Under the pieces are notes generated by a model. The model was not told where the DNA came from, made no database searches, and was given only the letters and a program-made list of their open reading frames with translations. Below, in pieces: positions 1-7,743 of a stretch of DNA of 64,000 bases. A program made the position numbers and the translations under genes. The stretch is from SHXO01 sp964523885 (lineage in GTDB: Bacteria > Pseudomonadota > Gammaproteobacteria > Burkholderiales > SHXO01). The DNA lies in the NCBI GenBank assembly GCA_964523885.1, contig CAZFYX010000087.1, positions 62,001 through 126,000 of the forward strand. The letters are read 5' to 3'. Within the stretch, counting starts at the first letter, position 1. The number at the start of each line of letters is the position of its first letter.

Positions 1-102
1 CAGGCCTGCGGTGCAGTCGGCGGGAGCAGTGGCCGCGAGCGCAGCACCTGTCAGCCCGGTTGCGAGCGTGGCCATAAGGGTTGTACGCATAAGGTTGCGC
101 AT
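1..102 (-). CDS. Secreted protein of unknown function, N-terminal fragment
   Basis: An open frame runs leftwards from an ATG at 102 and off the window edge, giving 34 residues. They form a signal peptide: MRNLMRTTLM at the start, a hydrophobic stretch rich in A, L, T and G, then an ALA-A type cleavage site near residue 23, followed by TAPADC. An AGGA ribosome-binding site lies six bases before the ATG. The gene is divergent from the CarH-like regulator with only 55 bp between the two starts, so it could be one of that regulator's targets. Nothing of the mature protein is visible beyond about ten residues, so no function can be given. It is not an artefact of the frame alone, because start, ribosome-binding site and signal peptide agree. 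Confidence 0.6.
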   Translation of the reverse strand, partial: MRNLMRTTLMATLATGLTGAALAATAPADCTAGL

Positions 103-157
103 GTTTGTCCTAGTCAGATCGATCTGTTAGGCGTAGAATACCGGGCATGCATCGTTC

Positions 158-1120
158 TTGTCAAACCTCTGTCCTGGACATACCAGCACAAACCCTGTGA
201 GCTCAGAAGCCAGCCAGACGTCTCCGGCGCTCACCTTGAGCATCAGCGCGGTGGAGCGCGACACCGGACTGTCGAAAGACACCCTGCGCATGTGGGAGCG
301 CCGCTACGGCTTCCCGGAGCCGCTGCGCGACGCCAACGGCGAGCGCGTGTACCCGGTGGGGCAGGTCGAGAAGCTGCAGCTCATCAAGCGGCTGATGGAG
401 CGCGGGCACCGGCCCGGCAAGATCATCCCGCTCGCCATGGAAGAGCTGCTTGCGCTGGGCAGCCGGGCACCTCACGGCGCCCGCGTCACCCAGGAGCTCG
501 AGCTGTTCCTGCGGATGATCCGCGCGCACCAGCTGCCCGAGCTGCGCCGTCACCTCTCGCAGACGTTGATGAAGCAGGGCCTGCAGCGCTTCGTGATGGA
601 CACCATCGCCCCGCTCAACCACGCGGTGGGCGACGCCTGGATGCGCGGCGAGATCGCGGTGTTCGAGGAGCACCTGTACACCGAGCAGGTGGACGGGGTG
701 CTGCGCAACGCCGTCTCGTCGATCCCGGCACAGGCACGCGGGCCACGCGTGCTGCTGACCACCTTCCCCAACGAGCCGCACAGCCTCGGCCTGCTCATGG
801 TCGAAGCGATGCTCGTGGTCGAGGGTGCGACCTGCATCCCGCTGGGCACCGAGACGCCGCTGCCGGAGATCGCCCGTGCGGCTCGCGCCCACCGCGTCGA
901 CATCGTGGGCCTCTCCTTCAGCGCCGCCTTCAACGATAAGCATGCGGCGGCCGGACTCGCCGAGTTGCGCGCCATGCTCGGCCCTCAGGTGCGGATCTGG
1001 GCCGGCGGCACCAGCATCGAGCGGCTGCGCAAGCCGGTGCCCGGCGTGGAGCTGATCCCCCAGCTGGACACGCTGCTGGACACGATCAAGGAGTGGCGCG
1101 CGCTCCACCCGGGCGCCTGA
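158..1120 (+). CDS. CarH/LitR-type MerR repressor with B12-binding light-sensor domain
   Basis: A transcription repressor of the CarH type: an N-terminal MerR winged helix (about residues 30-95; motif TLRMWERRYGFPEP) joined to a cobalamin-binding region. In this family adenosylcobalamin assembles a DNA-binding tetramer in the dark, and light breaks it. All four photochemical residues known from Thermus CarH appear with matching spacing: Trp161, then nine residues, then Glu171-His172, and the lower-axial His208 in EPHSLG (numbered from the TTG at 158). The C-terminal half (about 195-320) is the Rossmann-like B12 domain. The true start is uncertain: the TTG has no clear ribosome-binding site and a GTG at 197 is equally possible; both leave the HTH intact. 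It is divergent from a secreted protein gene and followed by a DUF2256 gene. Confidence 0.88.
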   Translation: MSNLCPGHTSTNPVSSEASQTSPALTLSISAVERDTGLSKDTLRMWERRYGFPEPLRDANGERVYPVGQVEKLQLIKRLMERGHRPGKIIPLAMEELLALGSRAPHGARVTQELELFLRMIRAHQLPELRRHLSQTLMKQGLQRFVMDTIAPLNHAVGDAWMRGEIAVFEEHLYTEQVDGVLRNAVSSIPAQARGPRVLLTTFPNEPHSLGLLMVEAMLVVEGATCIPLGTETPLPEIARAARAHRVDIVGLSFSAAFNDKHAAAGLAELRAMLGPQVRIWAGGTSIERLRKPVPGVELIPQLDTLLDTIKEWRALHPGA

Positions 1121-1140
1121 CCCCGCCTCGAAAGTCACCG

Positions 1141-1296
1141 ATGCCCGACAAATCCAACCTCCCCCGCAAGCAGTGCATCGTGTGCGGGCGACCCATGACC
1201 TGGCGCAGGAAGTGGGCCCTGACCTGGCACGGCGTGAAGTTCTGCTCCGATCGCTGCCGCAGGCAGCACCACAAGGCGGATGGTACTGCCGGCTAG
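1141..1296 (+). CDS. DUF2256 family small zinc-ribbon-like protein
   Basis: A 51-residue basic protein with the DUF2256 signature: C-x2-C-x-RPMTWRRKW, a Trp-rich middle, then KFCSDRCRR. The four cysteines (two CxxC-like pairs) probably hold one zinc ion. Function is unknown; in many proteobacteria this little gene sits near photolyase/cryptochrome genes. Here it lies 20 bp after the light-sensor repressor, which fits that association and suggests co-transcription. ATG at 1141 is used because everything upstream of it in frame lies in the previous gene's tail. No strong ribosome-binding site is seen, so it may be translated by coupling. Confidence 0.8.
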   Translation: MPDKSNLPRKQCIVCGRPMTWRRKWALTWHGVKFCSDRCRRQHHKADGTAG

Positions 1297-1467
1297 GAAC
1301 GCCGCATGCAGGGCCCGGGAAAGGCGCTATACTCGCGGCCGCCCATGACGCCGGCACTTCCGGCGCCGGCAGGGGCGACGCTGGCGGCACGTGCGGCCGG
1401 CGTCCGGTTTCGTCCGGAAGGCGCGGACTGACCCGCTGCGCCTTACCCTGACAATCGACGCAACCCC

Positions 1468-2319
1468 ATGCTTTACCCCGACATATTCAAGTCGCTCGAG
1501 CGCGTACGCTGGAGCCTGGAGCAGGACATCCCCTGGGAAGCGTTCGACGCCAGCCTGCTGAGCGACGAGCAGGCGCGCACCATCAAGATGAACGCGATCA
1601 CCGAGTGGTCGGCCCTGCCCGCCACCGAGATGTTCCTGCGCGACAACCGCGGCGACAGCGACTTCTCTGCCTTCATGTCGCTGTGGTTCTTCGAGGAGCA
1701 GAAGCACGCGCTGGTGCTGGCCGAATACCTGCGCCGCTTCCGCCCCGACCTGGCGCCCACCGAGACCGAGCTGCACGCCGTGCGCTTCGAGTTCGATCCC
1801 GCTCCGCCGTACGAGACCCTGATGCTGCACTTCTGCGGCGAGATCCGGCTCAACCACTGGTACCGCTGCGCCTCGCGCTGGCACACCGAGCCGGTGATCC
1901 GGCGCATCTACGAGCTGATCTCACGGGACGAGGCGCGCCACGCCGGAGCCTACCTCCAGTACATGAAGAAGGCACTCGCCACCGCCGGCGACGTCGCCCG
2001 CGCAGCCTTCGCCCGCATCGGCCTGCTCATGGCCAGCAGTCACCGCAAGAACAAGGCGCTGCACCCGACCAACCTGCACGTCAACCAGAGCCTGTTCCCC
2101 AACGACACCGTGCAGAGCCGGCTGCCGGACCCCGACTGGCTCGAGCACTGGCTGGACCAGCAGATCCAGTTCGGCCGCGAGTGGGAAGGCCGGGTGGTGA
2201 CGATGATCCTGCACAACCTCTCGCAGCTCTTTGACACGCACATCGCCACCCTGCAGGACCTCAATCGCTATCGCAAGGAAGTGGCCACGCGCCTGTCCCC
2301 GGTGGGGCAGGCCGCCTAG
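1468..2319 (+). CDS. Ferritin-like diiron protein related to acyl-ACP desaturases
   Basis: A 283-residue all-helical protein with a ferritin-like diiron site. Two E-x-x-H motifs are visible: FFEEQKH (Glu77-His80) and RDEARH (Glu155-His158), with further Glu at 46, 54 and 125 that can complete a four-helix diiron centre. That pattern is shared by soluble fatty-acid (acyl-ACP) desaturases and related diiron oxidases, so oxidation of a lipid-type substrate is plausible, but the substrate cannot be read from the sequence. A good -10 (TATACT at 1328-1333) lies in the 171 bp upstream without a matching -35. The start at 1468 has no Shine-Dalgarno; the N-terminus MLYPDIFKSL looks natural. The gene stands alone, between the DUF2256 gene and rfaE2. 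Confidence 0.72.
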   Translation: MLYPDIFKSLERVRWSLEQDIPWEAFDASLLSDEQARTIKMNAITEWSALPATEMFLRDNRGDSDFSAFMSLWFFEEQKHALVLAEYLRRFRPDLAPTETELHAVRFEFDPAPPYETLMLHFCGEIRLNHWYRCASRWHTEPVIRRIYELISRDEARHAGAYLQYMKKALATAGDVARAAFARIGLLMASSHRKNKALHPTNLHVNQSLFPNDTVQSRLPDPDWLEHWLDQQIQFGREWEGRVVTMILHNLSQLFDTHIATLQDLNRYRKEVATRLSPVGQAA

Positions 2320-2335
2320 CACCACCCGGCGGCGC

Positions 2336-2364
2336 TTGGGACCGGCCGGCGGCGCGGGTATCAT
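2336..2364 (+). promoter_or_regulatory. Sigma-70 promoter for rfaE2, possibly leaderless
   Basis: TTGGGA at 2336-2341 (4 of 6 matches to the -35 consensus), a 17-base spacer and TATCAT at 2359-2364 (5 of 6). Transcription would begin about 2371, only a few bases before the ATG at 2374, and no ribosome-binding site precedes that ATG, so the message may be leaderless. Confidence 0.5.
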
Positions 2365-2373
2365 CGCCTCCCC

Positions 2374-2856
2374 ATGCAGCCCCCCGATTTCGAAGCCAAG
2401 ATCTGCCCGCCGGACCGCCTGATCCAGGCGGTGCAGCGCCTGCCCCGCCCGCTGGTGTTCACCAACGGGGTGTTCGACATCCTGCATCGCGGGCACGTGA
2501 CCTACCTGGCCCAGGCCCGCGCGCTGGGCGCGAGCCTGCTGCTCGCGCTCAACGACGACGCTTCGGTGCGCCGGCTCGGCAAGGGCGAGGACCGCCCGAT
2601 CAACCGACTGGAGGACCGCGCCGCGGTCGCGGCCGCCCTCGCATCGGTCGACCTGGTCACATGGTTCGATCAGGACACGCCGCTGGAACTGATCCTGCGC
2701 GCCCGGCCCGAAGTCCTGGTCAAGGGCGGCGACTGGCCCATCGAGCGCATCGTCGGCGCCGCCGAGGTGCAGTCCTGGCGCGGCACCGTCCACTCCATCC
2801 CGTTCCTGCACGAACGCTCCACCACGGCGACGCTGGCTCGGATCCGCCGCAGCTGA
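2374..2856 (+). CDS. rfaE2: D-glycero-beta-D-manno-heptose 1-phosphate adenylyltransferase
   Basis: Transfers AMP from ATP to heptose 1-phosphate to make ADP-heptose for the lipopolysaccharide inner core; cytoplasmic. The 160-residue protein is the separate adenylyltransferase domain (the C-terminal half of E. coli HldE). The nucleotidyltransferase hallmark is clear: FTNGVFDILHRGH near residues 29-41, with the H-x-G-H pair at His38 and His41, and VKGGDW near 116-121. Length fits stand-alone RfaE2/HldC proteins. The gene starts at an ATG just downstream of a good promoter and ends 28 bp before an ABC transporter gene, which may be co-transcribed. Confidence 0.9.
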   Translation: MQPPDFEAKICPPDRLIQAVQRLPRPLVFTNGVFDILHRGHVTYLAQARALGASLLLALNDDASVRRLGKGEDRPINRLEDRAAVAAALASVDLVTWFDQDTPLELILRARPEVLVKGGDWPIERIVGAAEVQSWRGTVHSIPFLHERSTTATLARIRRS

Positions 2857-2884
2857 GCCGGCGCCCCGCTTCCTCCCGAAGGCA

Positions 2885-4627
2885 ATGATGATCATCAAGA
2901 CGAGACCGGGCTTCTGGCGCGACCTCTGGGCGCTGCTGCACCCCTACTGGAAGTCGGACGAGAAGTGGAGCGCCTGGGCGCTGCTGCTCGGCGTGGTCGG
3001 GCTGACCCTGAGCCTGGTCTACATGGAGGTGCGCTTCAACCGCTGGAACAACGCGTTCTTCAACTCGCTGCAGAACAAGGACCAGGCCGAGTTCTTCCGC
3101 CTGATGGGCACCTTCGGCATCCTGGCGGCGGTCTACATCGTGCTGGCGATCTACAACACTTACGTCAACCAGTGGCTGCAGATTCGCTGGCGACGCTGGC
3201 TCACCGACCGCTACCTGCGGGAATGGCTGCACGAGCGCACGTACTACCGGATGCAGTTCAACGCGTCGGAGACCGACAACCCTGACCAGCGGATCGCCGA
3301 GGATCTGAAGATGTTCGTGGACAGCACGCTGGACCTGGTGCTGGGGGCGATCAACGCGTTCACGACGCTGTTGGCCTTCCTCTTCATCCTGTGGGGGCTG
3401 TCCGGATCGATCGAGTTCAGCTGGCAGGGCCAGACCTACGAGCTGTACGGCTACATGGTGTGGGTCGCCCTCGCCTATGCGATCGTGGGCACGTTCATCA
3501 CCCACAAGGTCGGCAAGAAGCTGATCGGGCTGATGTTCAACCAGCAGCGCTACGAGGCCGACTTCCGCTACAACCTGGTGCGCTTCCGCGAGAACACCGA
3601 GGGCGTCGCGCTCTACCGCGGCGAGTTGGGCGAGCTGAACGGCTTCCGGACGCGCTTCGCCAACCTGGTCAACAACTGGTGGTCGATCATGACGCGGACC
3701 AAGCTGCTCAACGTGTTCCGCTTCGGCTACAACCAGCTGGCCAACGTCTTCCCGTTCCTGGTGGCTGCGCCGCGCTACTTCAGCGGCAAGTTCACCCTCG
3801 GCGACCTGACCCAGACTGCCGGCGCGTTCGGCCAGGTACAGGGCGCACTGAGCTGGTTCATCAATGTCTACGTGCTGTTCGCGACCTGGAAGGCCACGGT
3901 CGACCGTCTCACGGGCTTCCACAACGCGGTGATGAAGGCCCAGGCGCAGCAGCGCGAAGAGCCGGGCGTGCAGGTGCACCCGGGCACCGGGACCGGCCTG
4001 CGCCTGGACCACGTCGACCTGCTGCTGCCCAACGGCCGCACGCTGCTCGCCGACGCGACCATGGAGATCCCCGCGGGCACGCACGTGCTGGTGCGCGGCA
4101 AGTCGGGCACCGGCAAGAGCACGCTGTTCCGGGCCATCGCCGGCATCTGGCCGTTCGGCAAGGGCTCGATCGCGCTGCCGGTGCAGTTCCAGGGCCTGTT
4201 CCTGCCGCAGCGCCCCTACTTCCCGCTCGGCTCGCTGCGTGAGGCGGTGGTGTATCCCGCGGTCCCCGGCAAGTTCTCCGACGACCAGGTGCGCGAGGCG
4301 ATCACCGCGGTGGGCCTGCCGCACCTGTGCGAGCGACTCGACGAGGAGGCGAACTGGTCGATGCAGCTGTCCGGCGGCGAGCAGCAGCGCGTCGCGTTCG
4401 CGCGCGCCCTCCTGCACCAGCCCAGGTGGCTGTTCCTGGACGAAGCGACCTCTGCGCTGGACGACGAATCGCAGGCGCACCTGCATCGGCTGCTGCACGC
4501 GCGGCTGGGTGACACCACCATCGTGAGCATCGCGCACCGGCCCGCGGTCGAGGAATTCCACGACCGGACGCTCACGCTAGCCCAGGACGGATCGGGGCCG
4601 GCGCGACTGACCGGCTCGGCGTCCTGA
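2885..4627 (+). CDS. ABC transporter, fused permease-ATPase of the SbmA/BacA-YddA type
   Basis: A 580-residue half-transporter that would work as a homodimer in the inner membrane. Residues about 1-370 hold the membrane domain typical of the SbmA/BacA/YddA group (NRWNNAFFNSLQNKD and a conserved NTYVNQWLQIRWRRWLT stretch). Residues about 385-575 are the ATPase: Walker A GKSGTGKST near 405, signature LSGGEQQR near 495, Walker B WLFLDEATSALD near 515 and an H-loop in VSIAHRP. Relatives import peptides or cobalamin, or export long-chain acyl groups; the substrate here cannot be told. MMIIK at 2885 is preceded by an A/G-rich GAAGGCA that can serve as ribosome-binding site. It follows rfaE2 closely, compatible with an envelope role. 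Confidence 0.85.
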   Translation: MMIIKTRPGFWRDLWALLHPYWKSDEKWSAWALLLGVVGLTLSLVYMEVRFNRWNNAFFNSLQNKDQAEFFRLMGTFGILAAVYIVLAIYNTYVNQWLQIRWRRWLTDRYLREWLHERTYYRMQFNASETDNPDQRIAEDLKMFVDSTLDLVLGAINAFTTLLAFLFILWGLSGSIEFSWQGQTYELYGYMVWVALAYAIVGTFITHKVGKKLIGLMFNQQRYEADFRYNLVRFRENTEGVALYRGELGELNGFRTRFANLVNNWWSIMTRTKLLNVFRFGYNQLANVFPFLVAAPRYFSGKFTLGDLTQTAGAFGQVQGALSWFINVYVLFATWKATVDRLTGFHNAVMKAQAQQREEPGVQVHPGTGTGLRLDHVDLLLPNGRTLLADATMEIPAGTHVLVRGKSGTGKSTLFRAIAGIWPFGKGSIALPVQFQGLFLPQRPYFPLGSLREAVVYPAVPGKFSDDQVREAITAVGLPHLCERLDEEANWSMQLSGGEQQRVAFARALLHQPRWLFLDEATSALDDESQAHLHRLLHARLGDTTIVSIAHRPAVEEFHDRTLTLAQDGSGPARLTGSAS

Positions 4628-4648
4628 ACCCCGGCCGACCGCCCGCGG

Positions 4649-5281
4649 CTAGCTGCCGGGACAGTCGATCGCGCGCAGCTCGCTGCCGGGAAAGCGCAGC
4701 GCGAGCTCCGCGAGCCGCGCCGACACCTGCGCATCGGGCTCGCGCACCATCACCGCGGTTTGCGTGACGCGGTGCTCGCGCGCCCCGACGCGCGCGGCCC
4801 GCACGCCCTTGCCCTGCAGCCCCTGCAGGTACGCGCGGGCCGACTCCTCGCTGCGGAAGATGCCCAGCGAGATCGCGTTGCGCGTCGGGCCTTCGGCCTC
4901 GACCACGTAGTACTCGTTGACGCCCAGCCCCTGCAGCTCGGCCAGCGTGCGATCCACCGCCCCGCGATCGGCCTGCGGCGGGATGAACACCCACCATCCG
5001 GCCACGACGGGGACGGCCGTCTCGGTCGCCCGCGTCCCAAGCCCCGCACCCGCGACCGCGCGCCGGACGTTCTCCAGCTCGGTCGCGGCGAAGGTACCCC
5101 ACTGGATGCAGGCGGACGGCCGTGCTGGGGCGGCCGGTCGGGGCGGGATGATCTGGATCTGGTCGGCGTTGAGCTGCCCGGGCGCCGCTCCCGGGTCCAT
5201 CCCTGGATTCTGCGACGCCAGCAGCGCGTAGCCCGCCAGTGCGAGATTGACGATCAGCAGGAGCGTGAACAGCGCTTTCAT
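4649..5281 (-). CDS. SPOR-domain membrane-anchored protein
   Basis: A 210-residue protein with one N-terminal membrane anchor (MKALFTLLLIVNLALAGYAL), a proline/alanine-rich linker and a C-terminal SPOR-like region (about 115-190) containing the repeat-type phrases GWWVFIPPQ and LGIFRSEESARAYLQGL. SPOR domains bind denuded peptidoglycan glycans at division sites, so it probably sits in the periplasm anchored to the inner membrane. The start at 5281 overlaps the coaX stop in an ATGA, so translation is coupled to coaX. A longer in-frame start upstream lies within coaX and is disregarded. It ends 21 bp from the convergent ABC transporter gene. Confidence 0.8.
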   Translation of the reverse strand: MKALFTLLLIVNLALAGYALLASQNPGMDPGAAPGQLNADQIQIIPPRPAAPARPSACIQWGTFAATELENVRRAVAGAGLGTRATETAVPVVAGWWVFIPPQADRGAVDRTLAELQGLGVNEYYVVEAEGPTRNAISLGIFRSEESARAYLQGLQGKGVRAARVGAREHRVTQTAVMVREPDAQVSARLAELALRFPGSELRAIDCPGS

Positions 5282-6000
5282 GCCTGAGCGATCGCGACGA
5301 GTCCCTCGAGCACCAGTGTGGGCACAAGGGCACACGGCTGCCTGAGGACCGGCACGATCATCTCCGCCGCACCGCCGCTCAGGATCAGCTGCGGATCGCC
5401 GTGCCCCGCCTCGGCCATGTTCCGCGCCATGCGCTCGATCGCGCCGGCAATCGCCTGCGTCGCGCCGCTGCGGATGGCATTCACGCTGTTGACGGGAAAG
5501 GTCTCATAGCGGCCGGGCTGCAGCGGCAGGTCCGCGGTGCCGCTCGCCAGCGCGCGCGCCATGAGATCGAGTCCCGGCAGGATCAGGCCGCCGAGGAACT
5601 CCCCCTGCGCAGTCATGGCATCCACGGTGACCGCCGTGCCGACATTCGCCACCACGCACGCCTGCGCACAGCGCGCCCGCGCGCCGACCAGCGCCGCCCA
5701 GCGATCGGTGCCGAGCTGCTGCGGGTTCTCGTAGCGGCTGCTCACCCCGCATTGCGCCGCGGCGCTGATGACCCAGCGCACGCCGATCCGCCACGGGGAC
5801 AAGGCGGCTTCGATGACAGTGCGCACGGCGGCGCCGGCGACGTTCGAGCCGACCGCCGCGGTCGGACGCGCGAGCATGTGCAGCGCGTCTGGCAGCGTCT
5901 CCGCGCGTGAGGTGAGGATCGACCCCTGCGCGACGAAGCCGCGGTCTTCCCAGAGCCCCCACTTGATGCGCGTGTTGCCGGCGTCGATGGCGAGGATCAT
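5278..6000 (-). CDS. coaX: Type III pantothenate kinase
   Basis: Phosphorylates pantothenate, the first step of coenzyme A synthesis. The 240-residue protein has the acetate-kinase fold motifs of CoaX: DAGNTRIKWG at the N-terminus (phosphate loop, Asp6), GTDRWAAL in the middle and NVGTAVTVDAM, plus a glycine-rich LSGGAAE near the end. Length is typical for the family. ATG at 6000 starts exactly at the family's conserved N-terminus. A consensus -10 sits upstream in the gap behind birA; the stop overlaps the start of the SPOR gene. The order birA, coaX, SPOR protein is a familiar betaproteobacterial arrangement. Confidence 0.93.
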   Translation of the reverse strand: MILAIDAGNTRIKWGLWEDRGFVAQGSILTSRAETLPDALHMLARPTAAVGSNVAGAAVRTVIEAALSPWRIGVRWVISAAAQCGVSSRYENPQQLGTDRWAALVGARARCAQACVVANVGTAVTVDAMTAQGEFLGGLILPGLDLMARALASGTADLPLQPGRYETFPVNSVNAIRSGATQAIAGAIERMARNMAEAGHGDPQLILSGGAAEMIVPVLRQPCALVPTLVLEGLVAIAQA

Positions 6001-6058
6001 GGTGGTGGAGCACAGCGAAGGGGGCCGCGGCTGGCAGCTGCCACGGCGATGCGGATGG

Positions 6059-6064
6059 ATTATA
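6059..6064 (-). promoter_or_regulatory. Consensus -10 for the coaX-SPOR operon
   Basis: On the minus strand this reads TATAAT, a perfect -10 hexamer in an otherwise GC-rich 82 bp gap between birA and coaX. The predicted transcript begins near 6052, about 50 bases before the coaX ATG. No good -35 is seen at 17 bp spacing, so activity may depend on read-through or another factor. Confidence 0.45.
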
Positions 6065-6082
6065 CCGGCGGCCGCCGCCGCT

Positions 6083-7090
6083 TCATGCGCTGCGCAGCGC
6101 GGGCTCCACGGGACGCACGCTGACCTCGCCCGAGTAGCAGCGCCGCAGCCCGCTCTCGGTCTGCAGCAGCAGGGCGCCGTCGTCCGCGATGCCCGCCGCG
6201 ATGCCGGTCTGCTGCGTGCGATCGCCCATCGCCACTGCGACGGTGCGGCCGGCCAGCGCGTGCATGCGCTCCCACTCGGCGCGCAGCGGTGCCAGGCCCT
6301 GGCGTGCAAAGACCTCCAGGACATCGGCGAGCTGCGCGAGGCAGGCACCGAGCAGCCGGCTGCGATCCACGCGCACACCGACGCTGGCGAGGTCGGTCAC
6401 CGCCTGGTCGATGCGCTGGCGCACATCGGGCTCGAGGAAGACGTTGAGGCCGATCCCGATGACGGCGGCACTGGGACCCATCACGTCGCCCTCGATCTCG
6501 GTGAGCACGCCACCGAGCTTCTGGTGCTGCCAGACCAGATCGTTGGGCCACTTGACCTGCACCCCTTCCGCGCCCGATGCGCGCAGTGCCCGCACCAGGG
6601 CCACCCCGACTGCAAGGGTGAGTCCGCCGAGGTCGCGCACGCCCTGCTCGAAGCGCCACAGGAGCGAGAAGGTCAGGGCGCCGCCCAGGCCGGTATGCCA
6701 GTTGCGTCCACGCCGGCCGCGGCCCTGCGTCTGTAGTTCGGCCGCCACCACCAGTCCGGCGGGGGCACCGGCCAGGGCCTCGTTGAGCAGGATGGTGTTG
6801 GTCGAGTCCGCCAGGTCCACCACTTCGACCTGGAAGGTATCTGCATGGACGCCGAGGTGCTCGCGCACGCGCGCAGCGTCGAGCCAGTCGACCGCTGTCA
6901 CCAGCCGGTAGCCGCGTCCGTGCACCTTGAACAGCGTCACGCCCCAGGCCTCGGCCGCCTGCAGCGCCTTCCACACGGAGGTGCGCGACACCTTCAGCGT
7001 GCGCGCGAGCTTCTCGCCGGACTGGAACTCGCCGTCGGCGAGCAGGCGCAGCACACGAAAGGTCAGCGGTGTCGGAACGGACCGGGTCAT
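6083..7090 (-). CDS. birA: Biotin--protein ligase and biotin operon repressor
   Basis: Activates biotin with ATP and attaches it to the biotin carrier protein of acetyl-CoA carboxylase. The 335-residue protein includes the N-terminal DNA-binding winged helix (about residues 8-65; KVSRTSVWKAL is the recognition region), so it is the bifunctional repressor type. The catalytic core follows: STNTILLNE, the biotin/adenylate loop GRGRRGRNW, KWPNDLVW with the catalytic Lys, and a C-terminal SH3-like part with GDRTQQTGIAAGI. ATG at 7090 begins the HTH directly; an upstream extension in frame has no family similarity. It leads the birA-coaX-SPOR group on the minus strand and is divergent from the universal stress gene. 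Confidence 0.93.
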   Translation of the reverse strand: MTRSVPTPLTFRVLRLLADGEFQSGEKLARTLKVSRTSVWKALQAAEAWGVTLFKVHGRGYRLVTAVDWLDAARVREHLGVHADTFQVEVVDLADSTNTILLNEALAGAPAGLVVAAELQTQGRGRRGRNWHTGLGGALTFSLLWRFEQGVRDLGGLTLAVGVALVRALRASGAEGVQVKWPNDLVWQHQKLGGVLTEIEGDVMGPSAAVIGIGLNVFLEPDVRQRIDQAVTDLASVGVRVDRSRLLGACLAQLADVLEVFARQGLAPLRAEWERMHALAGRTVAVAMGDRTQQTGIAAGIADDGALLLQTESGLRRCYSGEVSVRPVEPALRSA

Positions 7091-7293
7091 GCGCGTGGGC
7101 GGACAGAGGAGGCACGCAACGCTAATGCAAACGCGGGCCAGTGTCAAAGCCCGCAGGGTGCGCAAGCGCCGACGCGGATATACTGCCGGTTGATCTGTGT
7201 CAAGCGGTGCGACGGCGTCTGCCGCCAGACTTGCCCGTCATGCCGCAGCGGCGCGCCGCCCGCGTCGAGCACGCTCACATCCAGGGAGGAGAC

Positions 7294-7737
7294 ATGTTCA
7301 AGAAGATACTGCTCCCGACCGACGGGTCGGACCTGTCCAAGAAGGCGATCAAGAAGGGCATCGAGTTCGCCAAGTCGATCAACGCGTCGGTGGTGGGCTT
7401 CTTCTCGCCGGAGGATTACCGCGCGCTGATGTACAGCGAGTACATCCCGCCCAGCCTGCTCTCGCAGGAGGAGTTCGAGGCGAACGCGCGCAAGGCCGCC
7501 GAGCGCAACCTCGCGCTCGTGGAGAAGCAGGCCGCCGCGGCAGGCGTGCCCTACGAAGGGTATTTCCTGTCCAGCATCGCGCCGTGGGAAGCGATCGTCG
7601 AGGCCGCGCGCAAGAAGAAATGCGACCTCATCTTCATGGCCTCGCACGGCCGAACCGGACTGGCCGGACTGGTGCTGGGCAGCCAGACCACCAAGGTGCT
7701 CACGCACTCCAAGATCCCGGTCATCGTGTACCGCTGA
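7294..7737 (+). CDS. Universal stress protein, UspA family
   Basis: A 147-residue single-domain cytoplasmic stress protein. It begins KKILLPTDGSDLSKKA and ends with the ATP-binding signature G-x2-G-x9-G-S (HGRTGLAGLVLGSQTTKV), so it is of the ATP-binding type. A strong ribosome-binding site GGGAGGAG lies just before the ATG at 7294, which decides the start. A TATACT -10 sits at 7179-7184 without a clear -35, giving a leader of about 100 bases. The gene converges on mscS with six bases between the stop codons. Confidence 0.92.
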   Translation: MFKKILLPTDGSDLSKKAIKKGIEFAKSINASVVGFFSPEDYRALMYSEYIPPSLLSQEEFEANARKAAERNLALVEKQAAAAGVPYEGYFLSSIAPWEAIVEAARKKKCDLIFMASHGRTGLAGLVLGSQTTKVLTHSKIPVIVYR

Positions 7738-7743
7738 CGGCGC

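Noticed and set aside
2720..4561. A 613-codon minus-strand frame opposite the ABC transporter gene
   Set aside because: The plus-strand product has Walker A, signature and Walker B motifs; the opposite frame has none.
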